A stretch of DNA of 20,085 nt from a virus. Location: positions 1 through 20,085 of IMG/VR virus record IMGVR_UViG_3300035034_001068; one strand, given 5' to 3'. The translations under genes and the position numbers were made by a program. Under the pieces are notes generated by a model. It was not told the origin of the DNA. It did no database searches and was given only the letters and a program-made list of their open reading frames with translations. This document shows positions 13,165 to 20,085 of this stretch, one piece after another. How positions within the stretch are numbered: position 1 is the first letter of the stretch; every line of letters begins with the position of its first letter.

Positions 13165-14669
13165 GCCTTATGAATATACTTATCCTGACCACACCCATAT
13201 ATTCGATAATAACCTCTTCCGTGCATTATTTCAACTTCGGTTTTATTTGAATCAAATCCTTCCTTAATTAATTTCTTTTTATTATAATTGAATCTATGCT
13301 TTCTAATACCTTCTATTACCCAATAATAATTAGGTTTAGTTCTATGTATAAAATTAAATCCGAGTGTTTTATATAAAACACCGGTGAACATAGAGACATC
13401 AGCATATGATACAATCGAATCACATTTATGATTATCAATGAAATGCTTGAATAATTTAGATGCTGAACCAATGATAATTAAATTTATTTTATTACAAAAT
13501 CTAATTAACTCAACCGAGTCAGATAATTTCCTTCTGTTACCAAAAGTCATTAGACTCACTAATACATTATCATGAAACAGACCGATTTTAAACTTAGCAT
13601 TTGAATAACCTTGTATATGATTTTCATTTAAAAATTTTCTCGCCTCATCGGCTCTCACATTTCTAATTTCACACTTTCGTGCATAAATTCTATCTTTAAT
13701 TAATTTAAGTCGATTTTTCAGTATTGATTCAATTATCAATCTCTTATAATTCCAATCATCTTCGAAAATATGAATTAAATCAATATTCAATTCCTTGCAC
13801 ATATTGGTTTTGTTTATATGATAATCTTTGCTTTTATATAGCTCAGAGTGCCAATACACACCATTAAATTCAATTGCTAATTTAATACTTGGTATATAAA
13901 TATCTAATTCATGTGGTGGTAAAATTTTTCTATCATTTCTAATATAAGTTATATTCAATTCATCGAGAAATTCACTTAATTCACTCTCAGCGAAAGAAAC
14001 TTTAGATTCGATTGTGTTACAATAAGTACATGCTTCGCTACCAAGTGAAAGTCTTGAACTCAATGTATCTTTATTTATATTGAAATTTTGTCCACAAGCA
14101 TTATGATGTATGTTGAAATATACACGCTCATATGATAATATTTTATAATCTACATTTAACAATTTAGAAAATTTATTAAATGTAGATTCATTCCTCTTAT
14201 TTCGTATATCGTTAATGATATTTACATCCTGGAATATATTCTCAACGCCATATTTAATTAAACACGTTTCTTTATATTTGAGTTTATACTCATCTGTTTT
14301 TGAATAATGGTCTACGCCATACTCATCAATCAATGAATTGGCTAATTTACTTTTACCTATTTTAGACTGCATGATATTCTCAACGCCATATTTACCTAAA
14401 TTGGTTTTTTTAACTTTAATCCATTTACAATCATTGCAGAAATAATCATCAGTTAGATTTTTCGTACATCTTAAATATTCACGATACTCTAACTCTTTTA
14501 CCGAATCGCAATTATCACACACACATTTTATGATTGTTGTTGAACCTTTAGTTAAATCTGTTATTTTAACTTTTACTTTTTCACCAACCTTTATCTCATA
14601 TCCTTTGTTACTATAGTGTTTAATATTTCTTGAATGTCCCTTTATACATACATATCCATCTACTATCAT
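13155..14669 (-). CDS. Large Vsr/EDxHD-like homing endonuclease with C-terminal GNAT-like domain
   Basis: 504 residues from ATG 14669. N-terminal zinc-finger-like pairs (C51xxC54 and C78xxC81), then three modules of the kind 'KYGVEN.MQ' (93-101, 117-123, 139-147), DNA-binding NUMOD-type repeats seen in phage endonucleases. Residues about 220-320 look like a Vsr-type (EDxHD) nuclease: AESELSEFL (Glu228/Glu230), ELDIYIPS (Asp256), LAIEFNGVYWHSE (Trp273-His274), YHINKTNMC and IHIFEDDW. Residues 330-465 resemble a GNAT-like module (ARKFLNENHIQG, LVSLMTFGNRR, GSASKLFKHF). Known relatives act as mobile homing endonucleases in T4-like phages. It begins 22 bases downstream of the gp55-like gene stop, a typical location for a homing element beside a conserved gene. 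A 10-bp inverted repeat (13140-13164) spans the stop codon. Confidence 0.8.
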   Translation of the reverse strand: MIVDGYVCIKGHSRNIKHYSNKGYEIKVGEKVKVKITDLTKGSTTIIKCVCDNCDSVKELEYREYLRCTKNLTDDYFCNDCKWIKVKKTNLGKYGVENIMQSKIGKSKLANSLIDEYGVDHYSKTDEYKLKYKETCLIKYGVENIFQDVNIINDIRNKRNESTFNKFSKLLNVDYKILSYERVYFNIHHNACGQNFNINKDTLSSRLSLGSEACTYCNTIESKVSFAESELSEFLDELNITYIRNDRKILPPHELDIYIPSIKLAIEFNGVYWHSELYKSKDYHINKTNMCKELNIDLIHIFEDDWNYKRLIIESILKNRLKLIKDRIYARKCEIRNVRADEARKFLNENHIQGYSNAKFKIGLFHDNVLVSLMTFGNRRKLSDSVELIRFCNKINLIIIGSASKLFKHFIDNHKCDSIVSYADVSMFTGVLYKTLGFNFIHRTKPNYYWVIEGIRKHRFNYNKKKLIKEGFDSNKTEVEIMHGRGYYRIYGCGQDKYIHKAFN

Positions 14670-14691
14670 ATAGTTTATATAACTTTTATTA

Positions 14692-15060
14692 TTAAATGTT
14701 GTGCATTCCTTGTCCGTCGTTAGACGAGTCTATACTAAACATTTTAACCGGATAATTATCATCGGAGCCCTTTCTCTTGTACAATTCGTTGAATCCCTTC
14801 GCTATACCACGTTTGAATATTTCAGTAAAATATGCAAATGCGTTTTTACTTTTCTCTTCATTGAAGTTATACCAGTTATCGAACATATCAACTAATCCAG
14901 ATTGATAACAATCCAATCTATCATCGTTGTTCCAATATCTCATTTTTTTAATTGTTCTTTTCGCAAGTAACTCTAACATTCCTTGTGCGCTTCTTGTTAA
15001 TCTACCTTGTGCCTTTGAAATAATAATTTCTACATATAATTCTTTATTTGATAAATACAT
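14692..15060 (-). CDS. 55: Late-transcription sigma factor, T4 gp55-like (short)
   Basis: 122 residues from ATG 15060; T4 gp55 has 185. gp55 is a small sigma that binds RNA polymerase core and recognises the late -10 box. Matches to T4 gp55: YLSNKELYVEI (T4 YVNNKELLQAI) at the N-terminus, and the sigma region-2-like stretch NFNEEKSKNAFAYFTEIFKR, GIAKGFNELYKRKG (T4 NFDETKYKNPHAYITQ..., QRIKKERKE). The C-terminus ends ...FSIDSSNDGQGMHNI, with no hydrophobic/acidic sliding-clamp motif like T4's SLDFLYE. The clamp-dependent activation step may thus differ, or the tail may have been lost. The homing-type endonuclease gene begins 22 bases after the stop. A 37-base AT palindrome lies just upstream. 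Confidence 0.78.
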   Translation of the reverse strand: MYLSNKELYVEIIISKAQGRLTRSAQGMLELLAKRTIKKMRYWNNDDRLDCYQSGLVDMFDNWYNFNEEKSKNAFAYFTEIFKRGIAKGFNELYKRKGSDDNYPVKMFSIDSSNDGQGMHNI

Positions 15061-15089
15061 AAATTTTTATGTTCTTTTTTTTGGATATT

Positions 15090-15126
15090 TAAATTTATAT
15101 TATTATATTATAATAATATAAATTTA
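15090..15126. repeat. 37-base perfect AT-only palindrome upstream of the gp55-like gene
   Basis: Arms of 18 bases (15090-15107 and 15109-15126) are exact inverted complements around a central T at 15108. All A or T. It lies 30 bases upstream of the gp55-like ATG (minus strand), where a promoter or operator would be expected. Could be a cruciform or an operator for a dimeric regulator; low complexity makes chance more likely than usual. Confidence 0.6.
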
Positions 15127-15184
15127 TTTCCATATTTGTTATATGATTTTAAAAAGTAAAAGTTTAAAAAAGTTTTTAACCGAC

Positions 15185-15213
15185 AAAAGGTGTAATGAAA
15201 ATTACACCTTTTT
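15185..15213 (-). terminator. Rho-independent terminator after the 15234-16520 gene
   Basis: Perfect 12-bp stem AAAAGGTGTAAT (15185-15196) / ATTACACCTTTT (15201-15212) with GAAA loop. On the minus strand the stem ends in a TTTT run, 21 bases past the stop at 15234. The plus strand also carries TTTTT, so it may work both ways, but no plus-strand gene reads into it. Confidence 0.8.
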
Positions 15214-15233
15214 ATCAATTATTTATTCAAAAA

Positions 15234-16520
15234 TTACTTTCGAACAATCTCGTTATATTTAAGTTCTTTAATTGCGAACAATTCAGAAGTCTTTTCCTCT
15301 CTCTGGAGCTTAAGTGCTTCAAGACCTTTAGATAATGATTCAGACTCACCCATCATTTTAAGATTTGCTTCAATCTTATCAGCGTTTTTATCAATATCTT
15401 CGATACTCATTTGTATTTCTCGTTCTTTATCTTCTAATTGCTTTTTAACTTTAACCTCATCTGATAATTTATCTTCGTAGAAATAAGTTAAATCGTAATT
15501 CATCTCATTTCTAACATCATCAATGATTGACATTGCTGATTCATACTTGAAGAATGAGTTACCATATCTATTATCACATCTATAAGCATAAATATTATCT
15601 TTATAGTTCATTGCATAGATATCTACGAATGGATTAGCCAAGTTAGTTACTTTTTTAACTACATCTAACTCAACGAATTTATCCATATTAGAAGCAACTT
15701 CCATAATTAATGGGTAGTAATTCTTATTAACAATAGGAATAATTGGAGATTGGAATAAGTTTTCTAATGTAGTTTCTTTAGACGTTTTCTCTTCATTGAT
15801 ATAAGTAATACCTGATTCCTTTGTAGATAAACCAATTACTAAGCTTTCACTGATTTTGAAATCAATTCTATCTTCTTGAATCTCTGCGTATTGCATAGCA
15901 GTCTGTAATGTGTTTAAAATTCTAATTTTATCACCATCTTTAATGTGTACATCAAGTGTTGTTTTTTCGATAGAGTCTTCTTTAAGCAAAAACCAAGAAT
16001 CATTTAAGAAAGCTAAGTGACCATCCTCTACTCCTTCGACAATTGTGAAGATAGAGTCTGAATTACCACCGTTTAAAAGGTTAGCCTTTTGCTCTGGATT
16101 TTTAGTCAGATTATGTATGAAAACTTTAACCTCAGGTACCCAATCATATATAGATAACTCATTAAGAATCTTATTCATTCTATCTTCATCACTACTTAAG
16201 TTGATTATTGATAACAATGTATTCAATGGTTGTCTGTAGATTGTTCCACCTAAGTTTCTTTTTTCTACTAATCTGTATAAATCTTTTAAGTTGTAAACCA
16301 ACTCAAATTTCATCATATCGTCATTTAAACCTTCAAGTAAACCTTTAACTTCTTTGTCATAAGTATAAGGGTTCAACCTTTCGTTTAATGATTTTATTAT
16401 ATTCTTTTCAGATGAGTTATCGCAAGCAGAGAAGTGAGCTTCTAAGATTTTCGAGATGTCATCTTGTTCAAAAGTTAGATTCTTTTTAAAATCGAACAAT
16501 TCTTTTTTCAAATTCTTCAT
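15234..16520 (-). CDS. Unknown large protein, probable virion component
   Basis: 428 residues from ATG 16520. I do not recognise a family. The N-terminus (KNLKKELFDFKKNLTFEQDD) is charged and helical; residues about 130-260 have strands (GHLAFLNDSWFLL, ESLVIGLSTKESGITYIN); residues about 345-428 are a long charged coiled-coil candidate (VKKQLEDKEREIQMSIEDID, KNADKIEANLKMMGE, then KGLEALKLQREEK). No signal peptide or membrane helix. The late-promoter-like motif TATATATACTATA lies 28 bases upstream, and a strong terminator closes the gene, so it is likely a single-gene late transcript. Late timing plus the neighbouring gp15 gene suggest a structural or assembly role (inference). Confidence 0.65.
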   Translation of the reverse strand: MKNLKKELFDFKKNLTFEQDDISKILEAHFSACDNSSEKNIIKSLNERLNPYTYDKEVKGLLEGLNDDMMKFELVYNLKDLYRLVEKRNLGGTIYRQPLNTLLSIINLSSDEDRMNKILNELSIYDWVPEVKVFIHNLTKNPEQKANLLNGGNSDSIFTIVEGVEDGHLAFLNDSWFLLKEDSIEKTTLDVHIKDGDKIRILNTLQTAMQYAEIQEDRIDFKISESLVIGLSTKESGITYINEEKTSKETTLENLFQSPIIPIVNKNYYPLIMEVASNMDKFVELDVVKKVTNLANPFVDIYAMNYKDNIYAYRCDNRYGNSFFKYESAMSIIDDVRNEMNYDLTYFYEDKLSDEVKVKKQLEDKEREIQMSIEDIDKNADKIEANLKMMGESESLSKGLEALKLQREEKTSELFAIKELKYNEIVRK

Positions 16521-16548
16521 TTGATAACGAGATTATTTTTTTATATTA

Positions 16549-16561
16549 TATAGTATATATA
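16549..16561 (-). promoter_or_regulatory. Candidate late promoter motif upstream of the 15234-16520 gene
   Basis: The minus strand reads TATATATACTATA, 28 bases before the ATG at 16520, agreeing with the gp23 and protease-scaffold motifs in 12 and 11 of 13 bases. It lies in the 69-base gap after the gp15-like gene. Confidence 0.45.
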
Positions 16562-16589
16562 TAATTTTATTTACCTATTTTATGCGTTT

Positions 16590-17291
16590 TTATAACTTTT
16601 TGTTAGCACTATGTATTTGTCCTCCCCAGACAACACCAGTTGGTCTTTCAATAACGTGCTCTTTATTAAATGCTGGGTAATATGTATGTATATCAAAGTT
16701 TATGGTTAATCTAATGGCATCATCAGAACCAAGATTTTTTTCACGGTTAATTGTTATCTCTTGGTCTTCTGGAACTAATATAACAGCATCAATATACATG
16801 AAATTATATTCAAAGTACATATATTTATATAACCATAGAGTGTCCATAATAGCTTGTGATGCCTTGAAAGTGTCTAATTCTGAATTAACTAATATTGTCA
16901 TTTCATAACTTGCTTGAATAGGAAGTGCTCTAATCTTTGTTAAAACCTTTCTAATTTCTTTTTCATCTTCGACTACCATTTTCAACCATTGATTTGGATT
17001 GGCAAATTCGTCTGATTTTATTCGCCAAGATTTTAAAGTGACATGTCCTCTTGGGTATTCATCAGTGTTAATTTCTAAAGGCTGAGCATCACTGGCTATA
17101 TCCGATTGAAATGTGTCCATTAGGAAATCCTCATTTCCGGTCATTGAATAATAGATAGGTGCTACTACTTCAACTGGACCAGTTGAAAATCGGTTTACCC
17201 ATGAAATTTTACCTTCCAATGTTGCAAGTAAGCAAACCGATAAGTCCCTGTAAAAAATGTCGTCATAATTAAAACGGGTTTCTATAGACAT
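16590..17291 (-). CDS. 15: Tail completion / sheath stabiliser, T4 gp15-like
   Basis: 233 residues from ATG 17291 (an upstream TTG at 17324 is not used; the ATG is preceded by AAAAGGAATT). T4 gp15 has 272 residues and caps the tail tube and sheath at the head-proximal end. Similar order of features: FNYDDIFYRDLSVCLL (T4 YNSSFRRYATLMGDLFS), VVAPIYYSMTGNEDFLMDTF, SYEMTILVNSELDTFKASQA (T4 IYELSIFTRYEDDMFQI), a strand with EYNFMYIDAVIL, and RLTINFDIHTYYPAFN (T4 RRRIEWSLTFEVNGWMYPP). The C-terminus (GVVWGGQIHSANKKL) is divergent. Similarity is remote and judged by eye, so a related neck or tail-completion protein cannot be excluded. It sits between the 15234-16520 gene and the divergent clamp loader. 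Confidence 0.65.
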   Translation of the reverse strand: MSIETRFNYDDIFYRDLSVCLLATLEGKISWVNRFSTGPVEVVAPIYYSMTGNEDFLMDTFQSDIASDAQPLEINTDEYPRGHVTLKSWRIKSDEFANPNQWLKMVVEDEKEIRKVLTKIRALPIQASYEMTILVNSELDTFKASQAIMDTLWLYKYMYFEYNFMYIDAVILVPEDQEITINREKNLGSDDAIRLTINFDIHTYYPAFNKEHVIERPTGVVWGGQIHSANKKL

Positions 17292-17438
17292 AATTCCTTT
17301 TCTATTATTTTTTAATATTATCAAAATACCAATATGGCATTCTAATTAATTCGATATTATTTTATTAACCAAATATTAAACTTTTTGCTTAATTTACATT
17401 ATATATTAAAGAAACATTCTACAATTAAATAAAAAAAC

Positions 17439-18383
17439 ATGGAGCAATTATTTTGGAAAAAGTATAGACCTAAGACAATGGAAGAAATAATTCTTCTACC
17501 TAGGATTAAGGTGTCCGTAAAAGGTGGATTGAAAAACAATATGATATTCTACGGTGGTTATGGTATGGGTAAAACCGCTTTGTCTAAAATATTAATAAAA
17601 GATAATCCACATATAAGATTCAATGCATCATTACACACATCTATCGATAGCCTGAGATATGAGGTTGAGGAATTCTGTTCTAATATGTCAATGTTTGATG
17701 ACCCAAATGCATTAAAAATTGTATTCCTGGATGAAATAGAGCGTACTTCTGCACACTATCAAGATGCATTGAAGGGATTTATCGAAGAATATGAAAAGAA
17801 CGTCAGGTTCATCGCTACAACAAACCACATACAGAAAGTTGAAGGTGGACTTATATCTAGATTTGTGTCCATTGACTTTAATCCTCGAAATAACACCGAG
17901 ATTCATTTCTTGAAAACAGAATACGCTAAGAAGTTAAAGGAAATTACAGTTATAGAAGGTATAGATATAGAAGCCAAAGATATAGTATCTATTGTGAATC
18001 GAAACTTTCCTGATTTGAGAAAGATGGTTAATATTATACAACATATAAAAGAAACTGGAGAAGTTGATTTCAATTCATCTGTATATAAAACTCAAATGAA
18101 AGATGAGTTATTTAAGCATATAATGAGTAATAAAGAGTTTATCGATAATTATAATTTCGTAATGACTACATTTGGTCAAGAAAATGTAGTAGACATGATT
18201 TATCTATTAGGTCGCCCATTTATTGAACAAGCAATTTCTCAAAAGGGTGAGTTATTAGATAGTATGCAGGATATTGTAGACGTTGTTACAGAATACTCAG
18301 ATATGATAAAAGATTCATTAGACCCTATCGTATTAGGTGTTTCGTTACTTGGTAAAATTCAGAACATTATACATACCAAATGA
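17439..18383 (+). CDS. 44: Clamp loader subunit, T4 gp44-like AAA+ ATPase
   Basis: 314 residues; T4 gp44 has 319. gp44 (four copies, with gp62) loads the gp45 sliding clamp at primer-template junctions using ATP. N-terminus LFWKKYRPKTMEEIILLP is the family signature. Walker A GGYGMGKT (39-46), Walker B IVFLDEIER (94-102), sensor-1 TTN (127-129), and GGLISRFVSIDF (136-146), the equivalent of the SRC motif; here Phe replaces Cys. The sequence NRNFPDLRKMVNIIQ is the sensor-2 region with its arginine. Divergent from the gp15-like gene. The 147-base upstream region has an A-rich leader; no clear -7 TAnnTTTG box was found. gp62 is not seen in this window. Confidence 0.9.
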   Translation: MEQLFWKKYRPKTMEEIILLPRIKVSVKGGLKNNMIFYGGYGMGKTALSKILIKDNPHIRFNASLHTSIDSLRYEVEEFCSNMSMFDDPNALKIVFLDEIERTSAHYQDALKGFIEEYEKNVRFIATTNHIQKVEGGLISRFVSIDFNPRNNTEIHFLKTEYAKKLKEITVIEGIDIEAKDIVSIVNRNFPDLRKMVNIIQHIKETGEVDFNSSVYKTQMKDELFKHIMSNKEFIDNYNFVMTTFGQENVVDMIYLLGRPFIEQAISQKGELLDSMQDIVDVVTEYSDMIKDSLDPIVLGVSLLGKIQNIIHTK

Positions 18384-18472
18384 AAATTCCCACATAGTAC
18401 TTTTTGTGATATTGGTAGGCACTTCACGTATATTAATAAAATAATAAAGGATAAAATAAATAAATTAACAGA

Positions 18473-18868
18473 ATGAGAGTAATTTATGTAGAAGATAATT
18501 ATGAGACAATCACTAAGGGTAACCATTATACAGTTATAGAAGAAAGAATAATGGGTGATTTCGGTTTTAATCATAAATTAATAAAAAATGATAAAGGCGT
18601 TGAAGAATGGTTTGTAGAAATTCCTGGTATAATTAGATTTGCGAAAGCATATAACGTATATGTTAAATATATCGGAGAAGAGGCTCCATTCTTGACATAT
18701 GGTAAGGTATATCAAACATGTGGTCGGAAAGATTATGAACACTATTATTTTATGAATGATAACAATTCTTATTGTGGTATGAGAAAAACAAATTATTTTA
18801 GTGGTGCTAAAGAGTTTGAAATATTCGATAGAGAAAAAAAGATAGATTTTTTATTAAAAGAAACATAA
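18473..18868 (+). CDS. Unknown protein with two SH3-like halves
   Basis: 131 residues. Two similar halves: ITKGNHYTVIEERIMG... HKLIKNDKGVEEWF (13-48) and LTYGKVYQTCGRKDYEHYYF, MNDNNSYCGMRKTNYF (73-108). Each looks like a small SH3-type barrel, the 'L..GK.Y.V......Y.I.ND.G....Y...F' pattern I recall from other phage proteins. This suggests an internal duplication. Function unknown; possibly nucleic-acid or partner binding. No signal peptide or membrane span. It lies 89 bases after the clamp loader and 16 bases before gp25 on the same strand. Confidence 0.65.
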   Translation: MRVIYVEDNYETITKGNHYTVIEERIMGDFGFNHKLIKNDKGVEEWFVEIPGIIRFAKAYNVYVKYIGEEAPFLTYGKVYQTCGRKDYEHYYFMNDNNSYCGMRKTNYFSGAKEFEIFDREKKIDFLLKET

Positions 18869-18884
18869 TATTAATATATAACAT

Positions 18885-19259
18885 ATGGCTTTTAACTTCA
18901 CAGACTTTTATGTTAAATATGATGGACACCCAAGGTATAATACACTTGAAGTAATCGAAGATGAGATTTTCGAGGTTATTGTACAGAAAATAGAAAATGT
19001 ACTATTTACTAATAAGGGAGAATTTATAGGTGACCCTGACTTTGGTGCTGATTTAGAGAAGTTTTTACACGAAACAAGAGTATCGGCAGACTTCGTTGAG
19101 CGTTCTATAATCGACCAGATTGGTGAGTATATTCCAGAGCTTGATTCATTTGGCTACACATTAGAAGTTACGTTTGCTGAAAATCCAAACAGTTATTCAG
19201 ATATGATGTTCGTATCTATAACATTTAAAGAAACTGAGGTTAACGCATTTTTCGCTTAA
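18885..19259 (+). CDS. 25: Baseplate wedge protein, T4 gp25-like
   Basis: 124 residues; T4 gp25 has 132. gp25 is a small wedge component at the sheath-baseplate junction and nucleates the tail sheath. The conserved core is ENVLFTNKGEFIGDPDFGAD followed by LEKFLHE (37-63), the GPW/gp25 signature (LFT..GE...P.FG..L...L.E). The rest has the usual helix-strand layout and ends VSITFKETEVNAFFA. ATG 18885 follows an AT-rich leader. The stop TAA overlaps the stop TAA of the convergent ADP-ribosyltransferase-like gene through TTAA. Confidence 0.88.
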   Translation: MAFNFTDFYVKYDGHPRYNTLEVIEDEIFEVIVQKIENVLFTNKGEFIGDPDFGADLEKFLHETRVSADFVERSIIDQIGEYIPELDSFGYTLEVTFAENPNSYSDMMFVSITFKETEVNAFFA

Positions 19260-20085
19260 TTCCAATTCGAACCACTGAAGAATTTATTATTAACTAATAG
19301 ACAAGGTTTATTTGTCCAAAGTTCAAATTGTGTATATTTTCTATCGTTGTATTTATTAGTTCTTCCGAAATATATATCAGAGTTGTACTTAACACTTTCG
19401 AATTGGTTCAATTCTGGGTCAAACATTTTCTCTATCCATTTCATTAAACCCCCTTCTTTCTCTAATTCTTCTTTAGTTATAATATCTTCACGGTCTTTGC
19501 CGGTCTTGGAATTTTCAAAGTTTAGGAATTGCATAAAATCCTCAGTTAGTGTTACGTTTTCACTTGTTTTATGATTAGAATTGTATATAGATTCAATTTC
19601 TTTTTTCATCTCATTAAGAGAATTATAATCCCAATTAGTAAGACCTAACTGACGAGTTATTTCTCTAGAAAAGTGTGACATATCTATACCAAACCTTTTA
19701 TTTATGTAAGTGAAGGAGCCATAAGTATCAGGTGTGAATCCCATTATAAACTCAGTATTCTCTTCTAATGGTATAACTCTGTAAGTTGAGCCTTCCGAAT
19801 CTCTACCATAGTTATAAGTAGCGTTTATATCATTGGTGCAGAATATTGACTCACTTCTAGGAATATATCCCGGGAATCTTCTCCACCGCTCCGATTCATT
19901 CATGATTAAGTTATAATAAAGCGGTACCGGCTCATCAGAGCTTCCTATATTACCTACTGGCTTTCTATTATGTCCCTTCGAATCTATTAATAAATAGTCT
20001 TCATTTGATTTTATGCCTCTGTATAAAGGAACTTCAGTCATATCTTTATTAATATACCAGGGAGCATATTCTTTAATTACATCGA
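19256..20085 (-). CDS. Putative ADP-ribosyltransferase (5' end outside window)
   Basis: Open from the right window edge to the stop at 19256, about 275 visible residues; an ATG at 20041 is not necessarily the start, because the frame stays open above it and reads DVIKEYAPWYINKD before MTEVPLYRGI. Pattern of an R-S-E ADP-ribosyltransferase fold: PLYRGI (R), RSESIFCTND (S/T segment), NYG, STYRVIPLEENTEF, and FELWTNKPCLLVN (the Glu of FELW as candidate catalytic Glu). T4 Alt, a packaged ADP-ribosyltransferase, modifies RNA polymerase; related toxins and phage proteins have similar spacing. The N-terminal extension is off-window, so a capsid-targeting leader could not be checked. Function is a fold-level guess. 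It overlaps gp25 by four bases tail to tail. Confidence 0.55.
   Translation of the reverse strand, partial: DVIKEYAPWYINKDMTEVPLYRGIKSNEDYLLIDSKGHNRKPVGNIGSSDEPVPLYYNLIMNESERWRRFPGYIPRSESIFCTNDINATYNYGRDSEGSTYRVIPLEENTEFIMGFTPDTYGSFTYINKRFGIDMSHFSREITRQLGLTNWDYNSLNEMKKEIESIYNSNHKTSENVTLTEDFMQFLNFENSKTGKDREDIITKEELEKEGGLMKWIEKMFDPELNQFESVKYNSDIYFGRTNKYNDRKYTQFELWTNKPCLLVNNKFFSGSNWN

Noticed and set aside
17292-17324. TTG start at 17324 for the gp15-like gene
   Set aside because: ATG 17291 begins the recognisable N-terminus and is closely preceded by AAAAGGAATT; the extension is unlike the family.

Overview
The window looks like part of the genome of a T4-like contractile-tailed phage (or a close prophage relative) that infects a Bacteroidetes host, probably a flavobacterium. 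The phage assignment rests on a set of T4-type genes: major capsid gp23, prohead protease gp21, portal gp20, head-completion gp4, late sigma gp55, tail completion/sheath stabiliser gp15, clamp loader gp44 and baseplate wedge gp25. The host assignment is inference. The DNA is very AT-rich. Start codons are mostly preceded by A-rich leaders rather than Shine-Dalgarno sequences. Two sites match the Bacteroidetes -7 element TAnnTTTG, and the phage carries a type II glutamine synthetase. No tRNA, CRISPR array or insertion sequence was seen. No gene-free stretch exceeds about 175 bases.

Layout. Positions 1-5593 (minus strand) hold the head module in T4 order: portal gp20, then a protease fused to a scaffold (gp21-gp22-like), then gp23, which runs off the left edge. 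Positions 5675-6892 hold two convergent genes of unknown function. Positions 6989-9229 (plus) hold a homing-endonuclease-like gene overlapping a gp4-like gene that is split by a 10-A tract. Two unknown minus-strand genes follow (9210-10119). Positions 10300-12246 (plus) form a metabolic cassette: glutamine synthetase, a small winged-helix-like protein with a C-terminal membrane helix, and adenylate kinase, closed by a hairpin terminator. Positions 12282-16520 (minus) hold two small proteins with leaders like capsid-targeting peptides, a second homing-endonuclease-like gene, a short gp55-like late sigma factor, and a large unknown protein under a late-promoter-like motif. A gp15-like gene (minus) follows. 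Then gp44, an unknown gene and gp25 lie on the plus strand. A putative ADP-ribosyltransferase (minus) runs off the right edge.

How the genes fit together (inference). gp44 supports replication through the sliding clamp. gp55 would direct host RNA polymerase to late promoters. A shared 13-base motif of the form WATATATACTWTA lies 18-30 bases upstream of gp23, the protease-scaffold gene and the 15234-16520 gene, and is a candidate late promoter. The scaffold carries ten 14-residue repeats, each containing an (I/L)-x-E tripeptide, the cleavage consensus of T4 gp21. The fused protease could therefore dismantle its own scaffold and process head-packaged proteins. Glutamine synthetase and adenylate kinase are likely auxiliary metabolic genes for nitrogen and nucleotide supply during infection.
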